From Artemisia argyi (lineage: Eukaryota > Streptophyta > Magnoliopsida > Asterales > Asteraceae): DNA of 64,000 nucleotides. The stretch covers positions 70,582,953 to 70,646,952 of the forward strand of contig CM060702.1 in NCBI GenBank assembly GCA_030686995.1, read 5' to 3'. The translations under genes were made by a program, and so were the position numbers. The notes below the pieces were generated by a model. It was not told the origin of the DNA. It saw only the letters and a program-made list of their open reading frames with translations, and did no database searches. Positions 53,406 through 62,012 of this stretch are shown here, piece after piece. How positions within the stretch are numbered: position 1 is the stretch's first letter; every line of letters starts with the position of its first letter.

Positions 53406-53417
53406 TTTATATATTAA
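53406..53417 (+). promoter_or_regulatory. Internal TATA-like box before extra ORF 1
   Basis: TTTATATATTAA is followed by a CA-rich leader, a GTAAGT donor at 53536 and a TTTCTAG acceptor ending at 54080, just before the ATG at 54087. This looks like a promoter with a spliced leader. It is an inference from spacing. Confidence 0.4.
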
Positions 53418-54086
53418 ACCATATAAGTCCCATACTCTATACCACTCACCAAAAATAGTTACTATTCACTTCCATATCCATTTTCACACGAAAATTAGGG
53501 TTCTTGCTCAGCCACTCTTCATTCCTGTCATCATTGTAAGTATTCTAAACACAATTACTCTCCTGATCTGTGTCTAGGAAACTCTATTTATGCACAAAAA
53601 CTAAAAACTTGGGGTTATGTATCAACTTAGGAATTCATGAAGAAAATTTGTCATAAACAAAACAAATTATGTTTTTCATTAGTTAGGAATTGCATCTTGT
53701 AAGACATTATCACATTATACCAAACACCCCATGTCAAAATTTTGAAAAATCTTCTCACATTTAGGAAAAATAGCTTTTCATTGATAATACAAAATAAAAA
53801 CGTTATGTTTAAAACATCACTTGCATTATGTCTCTTGAATGCTAAAGGGGATACATAACTAATATGTATTTTCGGGTACATTCAACCGTAGCTACATTGA
53901 ACTAGGAGCATTTGGATTATCTCAAAATTTATACAAAATTTGCATAAGTAAAACCATTTTAACTAAAATGAGTCGAGATAATCACAACTCTATATTGTTT
54001 TCATATAGGCACACACTAGAATTTTTGATACTTAAATCATTACTTACATAAGCTAAAATTTTGATAACTATGTTTCTAGGTTCATC

Positions 54087-55196
54087 ATGCCTCCTGTAAC
54101 CTTCTATGACCACAAAGACACCACCAAATACCTACCCAAACACCACAAGACCAAAGGGCTAACCTCGGCCCACGTAGAAATCTTTAAGAACCTTGTGAGG
54201 CGTTATGTTTATGAGGATAGAACCATTGATCTTACTTTCCTTACTGGAACCAACATTAGGGAAAAACTCTCTTTTATTGACTTTGATTGTCTCTTAGACA
54301 TAGATGAGCCAATTTGTCCTCTTTTCATCCTAGAATTCTATGCTTCCGTGACCCTTAGCACGGATGATGAAGGTCTCATGTCACTAAACTTTTCTATCAA
54401 CCAACATGACTTTGAAATCACTTTAGATCAATTTGCTTAAGTGCTTCGTGTTCCTAATCGGGGCACATGTCTTTACACCGACAAATGGCCACTTTTAACT
54501 CTTGACTCAATCCATGACCGCATTCATCCTTATGATACCCCTTTAATGAGCAAAGAAGAAATTTGTGACCATGTTTTTGTTAGGACTTCTCACATTAGGA
54601 GAACCCGAGGAGGAGAGGAAGTTGCCAAAGACCCGTTTGGAATGGAGCTCAATGAGTTGAGACCACAATTCTTGAAATAGGAGGAGATCATTAGGGCCAA
54701 TGTCATTAGCACTCTAGGAAATAGGGACCATATCAACACTTGTCTCTCCTACATGCTCTATAGTGTATCCACCCGCCAAACCTTCAACTTAGCCTACTAT
54801 ATTGCCAAAAGGATGGCAAACATCTCGGTTCAAGTTACCACCGCTCTTCCATACGGGATGCTTCTCACCCGTCTCTTTAGGTTTTGCGAACCCATTCCTC
54901 CAACTCCTAGAGGTCGTCGCCTAGATTATCCTCTTATTCCTCACACCTTTGTGTCATTGAGTGATAAACGAGTTTACAAAGCCAAAGGTAAACGTCCTCA
55001 ACCTCCAACCTCATCATCATCATCCTCCATGAGTGAAGACGACAATCTACCAAACTCTAGGCTCCCACCTCTTGAGTACCTGTCACAACTTCCAGCAATA
55101 CCGAATTAGTCAGAGGAGTACAAACAAACCAAAGGCATGTGGAAATGCTTTGGGAGATACCTTGGGAAGATCTACAAGAAGGTGAACAAGAAATGA
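54087..55196 (+). pseudogene. SIRE extra ORF 1 (env-position protein, putative plant transposon protein-like)
   Basis: One frame of about 370 codons starts MPPVTFYDHKDTTKYLPK and ends KKVNKK with TGA at 55194-55196. It is interrupted by TAA at 54438, TAG at 54678 and TAG at 55107. Its body (FIDFDCLLDIDEPICPLF, then EFYASVTL) resembles the plant transposon-associated protein domain found after pol in SIRE-type elements. I see no convincing signal peptide or membrane anchor, so calling it an envelope would be by position only. It ends with a Ser-rich linker and a basic tail. Its function is unknown. Confidence 0.7.
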
Positions 55197-55542
55197 GCGT
55201 GATAAGAGGGTGTTTGGCACAAGAGTGCATTTGAACAATTTGGTCATCAAAACAATGTTAATTTATGGTTTCATGATGTTTTAGGATGATATTATGTTTA
55301 TGGATTATGTGTGAACTAACAAAATTTGCAAGGGATAACAATTTGGTATTATGCTATTTTCACTTTTCGGCCAAAATTTTGAATGCTAGAATCGCTCTCT
55401 CAAACTATATAGGTAAGCATGTTTCTACCTGAAATTTTTGTTTCTTCCATCTACAAAAAATTGATTGCTTAAGTTTTAGGAAAAATTTTGGAATTCGGAA
55501 AACTCACGTAGTCGTAAAATACGCTGTCTCGAATCTGAGGCT

Positions 55543-55648
55543 CCACGGATACGGCGGAACCCACTTTTTGGTTTCGTCCGTTATAAAACTTGGTTCCTCC
55601 AAGTTTTCTACCAACGGATACGGTGGAACCCAAATTTTGGTTCCGCCC
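55543..55648 (+). promoter_or_regulatory. Two GGCGGAACC/GGTTCCGCC motif pairs upstream of extra ORF 2
   Basis: CCACGGATACGGCGGAACCC (55543-55562) and CAACGGATACGGTGGAACCC (55612-55631) are each followed by a GGTTTCGTCCG or GGTTCCGCCC half. The first is, in inverse orientation, 18 of 20 identical to 47538-47557 in the LTR. Related GGAACC/GGTTCC copies continue at about 55850-55884. Confidence 0.6.
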
Positions 55649-56090
55649 TTGTTTTCGATTGGTTCCTCCAGTACTTCAGCAAAATTTGATTTTTGAATTT
55701 TCTAGCAATCCTTAGGATCCAAACTTGCTTCCTAGATGCTAGTTAGTATTTATCAGTAATTATAGAGCTATCTAATCACACATTAACCAATAGCATCATC
55801 ATTCCCGCCAAAATTTCAAATTTGCCTAAACTAACCCAAGGAACCTTTCTGATACAAGGAAGGAACCATTCCTTTGGTTCCTCCAAATCCGTGGAACAAC
55901 CTGACGACATGTATCCACCATGATCACATAGCATTTACTTCCCCACTTAGTCTTTCACTCCATCCAACTTCATTGGATTGACTTCCAATGATTTGACAAC
56001 TTCTTGGAACTCTTCCATATGATTAAGAACCTCCAACATTGTATGAATCAACATCAAATCCAAACATCAATTTCCATATCATGCTCTTCC

Positions 56091-56097
56091 TATAAAT
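56091..56097 (+). promoter_or_regulatory. Internal TATA-like box before extra ORF 2
   Basis: TATAAAT lies 90 bp upstream of the ATG at 56181, with a CA-rich leader between. It mirrors the layout before extra ORF 1 and in the LTR. Confidence 0.4.
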
Positions 56098-56180
56098 TGA
56101 TCAACAATGCACACATCCAATTCACACCATCACCTTCACTTCTCTTAATCTTATATTTCTAATCCTACCAAATTCTTGCA

Positions 56181-57308
56181 ATGACAAAATCCACCACCTC
56201 ATCCGAATCATCAAGACCTATTAGGAGAACCACTAGAATAAGCGTCAAACCTTGTTGTTTCAACAAAACCATCCAAGTTAGCTCATCATCATCATCATCA
56301 AGTGATTCATCCCTCAATATTTCATCACCCATCAATGATAACAACTTCCTAAACCTTGCTACTCCAACACCATCTCCAAACCCTTGCATTACAAACAAAA
56401 TCACCACTCCTCCACCAACCATAACTCCAAGTGATCCAACACCACCTTCGGCACCAAGTCAACCTTCAAAAACTCCATCACCTCAATCACCAAAAATGAC
56501 ACCTATGGAATTCTTCAAGACACCACCAACATCACCACATCCATTTATGGAAAGTTTGGACGACCTTCCACCAAGATCATCTAATCCACCACCATTACCA
56601 TTTTTTGATACTATTGAACAAATGGAAACTCAACAACAAACTCGGTCTCAACCAACAAACCTATTGGATGAAAAACCTCATCAACCATCGCTAATAGAGC
56701 GTTTGGCTTACAAGCATGCTAGACCTTCCATCTTTCCACAAAATCAAGATCATCCTCAACAACAACCATTGTTGTTCCTTCCCATTTACAATGACATCCA
56801 CGGTCCTCTTTATGGAGAACCAAGCTTTCATCATCATGATCAACAACAACCACCTCATGACTTTTCCAACCGGTTTGAATCCATATTTCCTACTTATGAG
56901 GAAATTGAAGCTTCTTTGTGGACTAAATCTCCAAACACTCATGAAGAACTCAACACTCACTTGGAAAGCCTCTATGCTTTCAAGCACATGATTTATTCTC
57001 ATCTCACCCAAGCCATGGATTTCTAAACTGCAATGTACTCATCAATTGTAGGAAACCGGCACACCTCTCAACCATCCACCTTTGCTCCCGCAACAACAAA
57101 TGCTTCAACCACCACCAATGACCCACTAACAACAACCCAAGTTCCACAACTACCACCTCATCGCCATGATTGCACTATGTATGAAAGAACCGCTCACCTA
57201 AGTGAGGGATGCAACATCTTGGTACATCAACTTCAAGATGAAATAAGGTTTATACTTAACTACATCTTGGAGCGTCTTAACGCCATCTCTCACTTGCCTC
57301 AAGCCTAG
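56181..57308 (+). pseudogene. SIRE extra ORF 2 (Pro/Ser/Thr-rich protein)
   Basis: One frame of about 375 codons starts MTKSTTSSESSRPIRRTT, broken once by TAA at 57024-57026 and ending at TAG 57306-57308. The N-terminal two thirds are Pro/Thr/Ser/Gln-rich, with a poly-Ser run at about residues 34-45. The C-terminal part is helical (TYEEIEASLW; HEELNTHLESLYAFKHM; LVHQLQDEIRFILNYILERL) and might form a coiled coil. There is no recognised domain. It follows extra ORF 1 on the same strand in the env position. Whether it is a structural protein of the element or captured sequence is open. Confidence 0.6.
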
Positions 57309-57725
57309 AGCTTTCTTAAGATCAAATAATGGTAGAATCTCACTTAGGACCCTTTCCATTTATAGGTGTAGTTGTCATTTCACCTTGTTTGTTTTTCTCA
57401 AATAGTAGACTTTTTCAAGTCTTTAGGTTTGACTATTTATAGTCAAAGTTTAAATTTTACTTGAAATTTAATGGTTCTACTTATATATTGTGTTGGTCAT
57501 TCTCTTTTGGTTGTTTATTACTAAATCCTTGTTGTCATGTGATGAATGCTTATTCTCTTATACTTGGTATTATGTTCTCATCCTTATCTCTACAACAAAC
57601 TAACCCTTTCTTGTAGGACCAAAATCCATGTATCCTCTCTTGGCACTCCATTTAGGGGGAATATTGTCCAAGGGGGAGCATTTGGCTTAACACATTTCCG
57701 CTTCGCTACTCTTCTTTTGTTTCGA

Positions 57726-57905
57726 CAAAAAGGGGGAGATATGATATATTTTACCAAATCAACTTTAAATACATCATTTAAAATGACATACTCAAAAGTT
57801 GAAATAATCATATGAAATGTAAATTTTCAAAAGGCTCAAAATCTATAACTATCCATTTGCGTAAAAATAAAATTTATGTTTTGTCGTCAACAAAAAAGGG
57901 GAGAT
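57726..57905 (+). other. Polypurine tracts before the 3' LTR
   Basis: AAAAAAGGGGAGA (57892-57904) abuts the 3' LTR. A second copy, AAAAAGGGGGAGA, is at about 57729-57741, and GGGGGA stretches lie near 57655 and 57672. Polypurine tracts prime plus-strand DNA synthesis; the duplicated upstream copy is extra. Confidence 0.7.
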
Positions 57906-59176
57906 TGTTAATACAAATATAGCCTAAAAATGTTATTTATATTTTACGATCTTTCTTAGTTTTGTTAACTACAAAAGGTAAAGTTTATTTTTGGCAAATC
58001 ATAAATATAGTTTAAAATTCTTTTACTTAACTTCACTCAAACTACATTTACATGTTTTCACAAAGTAATTTCTAAGTAAGTATACTTTAGTTTAAGTACA
58101 TGTGTTGAAAATGTCTCTTATGTATATTTAGCCAGTTACTAAATAGTATGTTATATTAGGATATAAGCAAGCAAACTCTTTTTAGTAAATCATTCACTTG
58201 CTAAACATCTCAAACAAACATGTTTTGATTCTATACATAAACTATTTTTACAAGTATACTTCTTTTTTAGGAATATTTAAAATTAGAAATAATATGTTAC
58301 TTACATCATCTGTTGCATCATACATGTCCCTTCAAGGAAACATGTGTGTAAGAAACATGTTTTATTATGCATAGATTCATACTCAAGATCTCAAAGTTGA
58401 CTTTATGAGATCTTGAGAATATTGTGTTAGATTTTCTAATATTTTATGCAGGATTCTGTCAGGCTGTCTGGCGGAACCGTCAGGGACAACGGATGGGTTT
58501 CGCCGTATCCGTGGGTTGGCCTGATTGTTGGCCTATAAATAGCAACCCACTCCTTGAGTTTTTCTTATCACTCTCTATCATAATACACTGCATATACTTC
58601 ATTTCTAACTCAGTACACTTTCATATTTGTGAGTCTTTCTTTGTAGCAAGAAGATCATGAACTTACAAGCTTCAACACAACGTTGCAAGACTTGTCTAGC
58701 ATAGCATAGCATAGTGTAAACTAGTAAAGTTTATACTTCATTGTATTGTATCCATTTGTAGTGATCGGTTAGTATTTTTGTCCTCAAAATACTTAGAGTA
58801 TCGGGAATTGTTGTACCCTTGTAAAAGAACTATCAGGAGTGGTTGTACCCTTGTGAAAGAACTCGACATCTAGCTTAGTGTCAAAAATAGTGTGTAAGCG
58901 ACGTGTAAGGTTTTCTCCGCCGGATAAAGGAGCTTGTTGACTAGTGCAAGAAAACTCTCGAGTTGGATACTCGAGGCGTGGAGTAAGGCAAGGAAAAAGA
59001 GTCCTTGTAGCCGAACCACGATAAATAATCGTGTTATGGTTTGATCGTTTATTACTTTTATTCTTGCATATAATTTATTGTTTGATACGTCTTAATTGTT
59101 AATTACACGTAAAAATATTAGAAGAAAATCAAGTTTAAAACCGGTAAACTATTCAACCCCCTTCTAGTTTTCCACA
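57906..59176 (+). repeat. 3' LTR of the SIRE-type element
   Basis: It is 1271 bp with the same ends as the 5' LTR. It has TATAAATA at 58534-58541 and GGCGGAACC near 58470, but lacks about 13 bases present in the 5' copy. It is followed by the second CCTCT duplication copy at 59177-59181. Confidence 0.93.
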
Positions 59177-59243
59177 CCTCTATTCCAATCGGGCAGTCGA
59201 AAGAAAGTAAAGGGTTCAACAACTACGTCGGGGTCAACACAAG

Positions 59244-59276
<33 letters not shown>
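59244..59276 (+). repeat. 33-base poly(C) tract
   Basis: An uninterrupted run of 33 C lies in the Harbinger ORF1-like gene and would encode poly-Pro. Its length shifts the frame by one relative to the downstream open frame (PNFQDLNDD). Either the tract slipped in the genome or its length is misread. Confidence 0.9.
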
Positions 59277-59277
<1 letters not shown>

Positions 59278-59950
59278 AATTTTCAAGACTTGAATGATGA
59301 TACAGAGGATGGTACTAGAGAATCACGACCACAAGGTCGTGACAGAGCAAGGAAGAAATCATCCACCTCCTCCTCTCGTGAACCATCAAAATCATTCATG
59401 AGTGGGCTACTATCGGACTTTTGGAGCTCAAAACCGTCAAAGAAGGAGAAAGGTAAAGAGCGTGAGGACTCGTGGAGAGAATACAAGGAACGAGAGCTAG
59501 CGATCAAACAACAAAAATTGGAATATCAACGAAAGCTAGTGAAAATCTAAGAGAAACAAGAGGAAATCATGAGAAATACAAAACGGGAGCAAGACTTAAT
59601 TTTCTACAATTCGGCAATCGACCCAAATTTGCCCGAACTACAACGAAATGAACTTTTGCGAATTAAGGAGGAAATCAAGGAACGCTACAAGCTAAATTAC
59701 TAGTTTTTAAATAAGTGTTGTCGTGTTTAATTTTTAGTCGTTTAAGTTTTTTATTTAGTTGTAATGGTTTCATTTCGTATCGTTTCGTTTATGTAATAAT
59801 TACGTTTTATTAATAAAATTTATGTTTGTGTTAAAAAATGCAATATGGGTTGTCACTGTAATGTGAGAGGTGAATATAGGTTGAGGAAAAAGAAAGCTGA
59901 TATGACATCTGAAAAATGATGCAATATGGGTCACCTTGTCATAAGCCTAA

Positions 59951-60498
59951 GAAATGCGACTCATTCAATCATATATTACTTAATTCTGTTTCACCATTGA
60001 CAACAATCAAAACAATCTAGATCCATGACAACATGTCAAATAATCAATGCTAGTTTAATTAGGCCTACCTATTACACATTCATGATTGGCGGCTAGTTAT
60101 AAATTAAATATTATCAACAAAATATTATATGTCCTTCTAAACATAAAATTAGGTATAAATAAAATTCAAAGAACAGACACTTGGTTAAAAGAGCTGTAAA
60201 TAAAACAGTTGACAACTAATAAAGTAATACAATACCTTATTATAATAACTTTTAAGAACATGTTTATAAAGATTTATCATATCTCATTTTTCATTATTAT
60301 TTGCATGGAATCTCTTTTACATCTTTATGTCTATTAATTTACAAGTTTGATACAATATAACTAGTCATCCAATAACACATATTCTTTGACAAAATAAACA
60401 AGACACTTGTTTAGAAAACAGAAAGAACAAAAAACACATAGCAAGTGCGTTTTTCAGTGTGTGTGAGAAAAAATCAAGAAAAAAACACAGATTGAGAG
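59951..60498. other. Upstream region of the first USP copy
   Basis: No gene is seen. The last ~140 bp (leader with CACTTGTTTAGAAAACAG) is matched by about 61880-62012 ahead of the second copy, so promoter-proximal sequence was duplicated with exon 1. Confidence 0.6.
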
Positions 60499-60741
60499 AT
60501 GGAAAACGCGAGAAAGGTTGGAGTAGCAGTAGATTTCTCGACATGTAGCCGAGCAGCATTGCAATGGGCTGTCGATAACGTCGTTAGGAAAGGTGATCAT
60601 CTTATTCTCGTCAACGTTCATCCTGAAGGTCACTATAAAGAAACTGAGATGCAGCTCTGGGCACTCACTGGTTCTCGTAAGTTAATTCATTCTCTAACCT
60701 GTGCATATTTGTTTCTCATGATCAGATTATGCTTCATATGA
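60499..60741 (+). pseudogene. Universal stress protein, first copy (exon 1 only)
   Basis: The exon at 60499-60676 starts MENARKVGVAVDFSTCSRAA and ends at the same phase-1 donor as the complete copy 1.5 kb downstream. No exon 2-4 equivalents are seen before the second gene, so the rest is missing. Without splicing the frame reads on to a stop at 60739-60741 (80 residues). It could also splice into the downstream copy's exon 2, which would be in phase. It retains the beta-alpha start of the USP fold but no ATP-binding glycine motif. Confidence 0.75.
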
Positions 60742-62012
60742 TCACGGTGATATATAAAACTTTGTTTGTTATTATTCTTAATTTTAGCCAAGATCTTCTT
60801 TAGCGCGTTTACTAGAGTGATCATTTATTAGTACATGCTTTGATCTACGTACGTACATAGCAGCCATGACTTTTCTGCGTGTGTTGTTCTGTTATACTTA
60901 TTAGCATAAATCTTATTTTTATTGAAATTGTTGTTTTCTGTAAATCCTAATTGAGTTTGTTATGATTCATAAGAAACGTTTCATAGATATTGGTTGATCT
61001 AGTGCTCTTATATATTTGGTGTGGACAAGATTAAGGATACGTAGTCTGCTATTTATTGTCGTTAATTAATCTGGTTGTACAGTAATCTTTGCTACATATA
61101 AAACAAACCAAAAACCATTTTGTTTATTAACTTTTAAAATAAGAAAAATGAAATTACGAAAGTACAAGTAAAATGAAATTACCGTACAACTGTACAAGAC
61201 AACTTAAGGACAACATTTATGTTTTTCTTTTCAACTTTCCATCTCCAGCTTTTAATTAAATGGTATTTTCTTTTGTTTTTCAAACTTAATATAATGACCC
61301 GAGATGGCAAGGTAAAAGAACCAATAAATAATGTTAAGTGAGAAAAAAGTCAAAAACTTATAAACCGCAACAGAGATAATAAAACACACAAGATGGACCC
61401 AACTGGATTTTGTCGAAACTATATATCGCATCTGCTATGACACTACAACGTTTCTGGCCTAGCGACGACCCATGTCTTCGCTAAAATTCCTATATGTCGT
61501 CGCAAAACAGTTGTCAGCATAGGTCCGTCACAAAAGTTATGCTGACAACAGTCAACGAGTTTTAGCGATGGCGTGCGGGTCACATAAAAACTATCGGTCA
61601 AAGTTTAAAGAACTGGGTCTCATATGTGCATACTAAGAACGTCTCTAATGCTCATTTCTCAAGTTTTTTCAGTAAGAAAAAAAATTAAGAAATAGAAAGT
61701 AAACATTTACGGCCTAATTTTGAGAGGAAACATTTTACTTCAAAATCAACCAAATCGCTCTTTTTGTTATGTCGTTTTCCTTTACTTTTCTCGTAATCCT
61801 CGAAAATAAAATATTTTTTTGTTTCTCTTTATTTTCTTTACTTTCTGTTTAACATGGAATGTACAACCTTAAAAGAAGGCCTATACATAATATAACATGT
61901 CACCCAACCACACATATTCTCCGACAAAACACACATCCACTTGTTTAGAAAACAGAAAAAACATAAAAAGTGCATCGAAGAAAAAAAGTCAAGAAAACAA
62001 ACATATCCAGAG
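60677..62012. other. Intergenic between the USP copies
   Basis: Apart from a CACTA-type terminal fragment at about 61441-61600 and the duplicated leader at about 61880-62012, I see no gene, and in particular no USP exon 2. Confidence 0.55.
61441..61600 (+). mobile_element. CACTA (En/Spm)-type terminal fragment
   Basis: It begins CACTACAACGTTTCTGGCCT followed by AGCGACGACCCATGTCTTCG, then GTCGTCGC and inverted versions (GTTGTCAGCATAGG and TTATGCTGACAACAG). CACTA ends followed by GCGACGAC-type subterminal repeats are typical of plant En/Spm elements and their MITEs. A matching opposite end was not found with certainty. Confidence 0.5.

Larger units (their letters stand above)
46934..59176 (+). 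mobile_element. Complete SIRE/Maximus-type Ty1/Copia retrotransposon (12.2 kb)
   Basis: It has two LTRs (46934-48211 and 57906-59176), both starting TGTTAATACAAATAT and ending in CCACA. A 5-bp duplication CCTCT lies at 46929-46933 and 59177-59181. A primer site follows the 5' LTR and polypurine tracts precede the 3' LTR. The domain order protease-integrase-RT-RNase H defines Copia. LTRs above 1.2 kb and an extra 4.6-kb region with additional open frames after pol point to the SIRE/Maximus lineage, known in soybean and composites. Premature stops make this copy non-autonomous. LTR similarity is high with few substitutions and short indels, so insertion was fairly recent. Confidence 0.92.
45939..59703 (+). 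pseudogene. Harbinger ORF1-like (Myb/trihelix, NAM-associated C-terminal) gene, disrupted
   Basis: The 5' part (45939-46933) has a Gln/Pro/Ser-rich N terminus, an acidic run and a Myb/SANT-like helix set (EPWSKEEVILCKAFIYVS, NKFWEKVVAYF, then a TYNSIMSKWKTRI-type helix). The 3' part (59177-59703) is a basic, coiled-coil-like NAM-associated C-terminal region (EYKERELAIKQQKLEYQR). Such ORF1 proteins bind element ends and assist the transposase; stand-alone plant copies are often mislabelled glutathione S-transferase T3-like. Damage: TAG at 46497-46499, the retrotransposon between 46933 and 59177, a frame slip at the C tract 59244-59276, and TAA at 59548-59550. The frame would pass the insertion point cleanly with one copy of the CCTCT duplication. 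Confidence 0.75.
45587..59950 (+). mobile_element. PIF/Harbinger-type element, split by a nested retrotransposon
   Basis: Short terminal inverted repeats (GGCTTGTGACAA from 45590; GGCTTATGACAA reading inward from 59947) are flanked by TAA at 45587-45589 and 59948-59950. A 3-bp TAA/TTA duplication is the mark of PIF/Harbinger elements. Inside is a single Myb/trihelix-like ORF1 gene. No DDE transposase gene is present, so it would depend on another copy. Without the nested 12.2-kb retrotransposon the element would be about 2.1 kb. Confidence 0.6.

Noticed and set aside
54087..55196. A true viral-type envelope protein in extra ORF 1
   Set aside because: There is no clear signal peptide, fusion peptide or transmembrane anchor; only its position after pol suggests env.
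41539..59550. TAA/TAG read as Gln (altered genetic code or suppressor)
   Set aside because: The intact host genes have no internal stops and use TAA or TAG as ordinary terminators, and TGA is also among the disruptions. Mutational decay is simpler.
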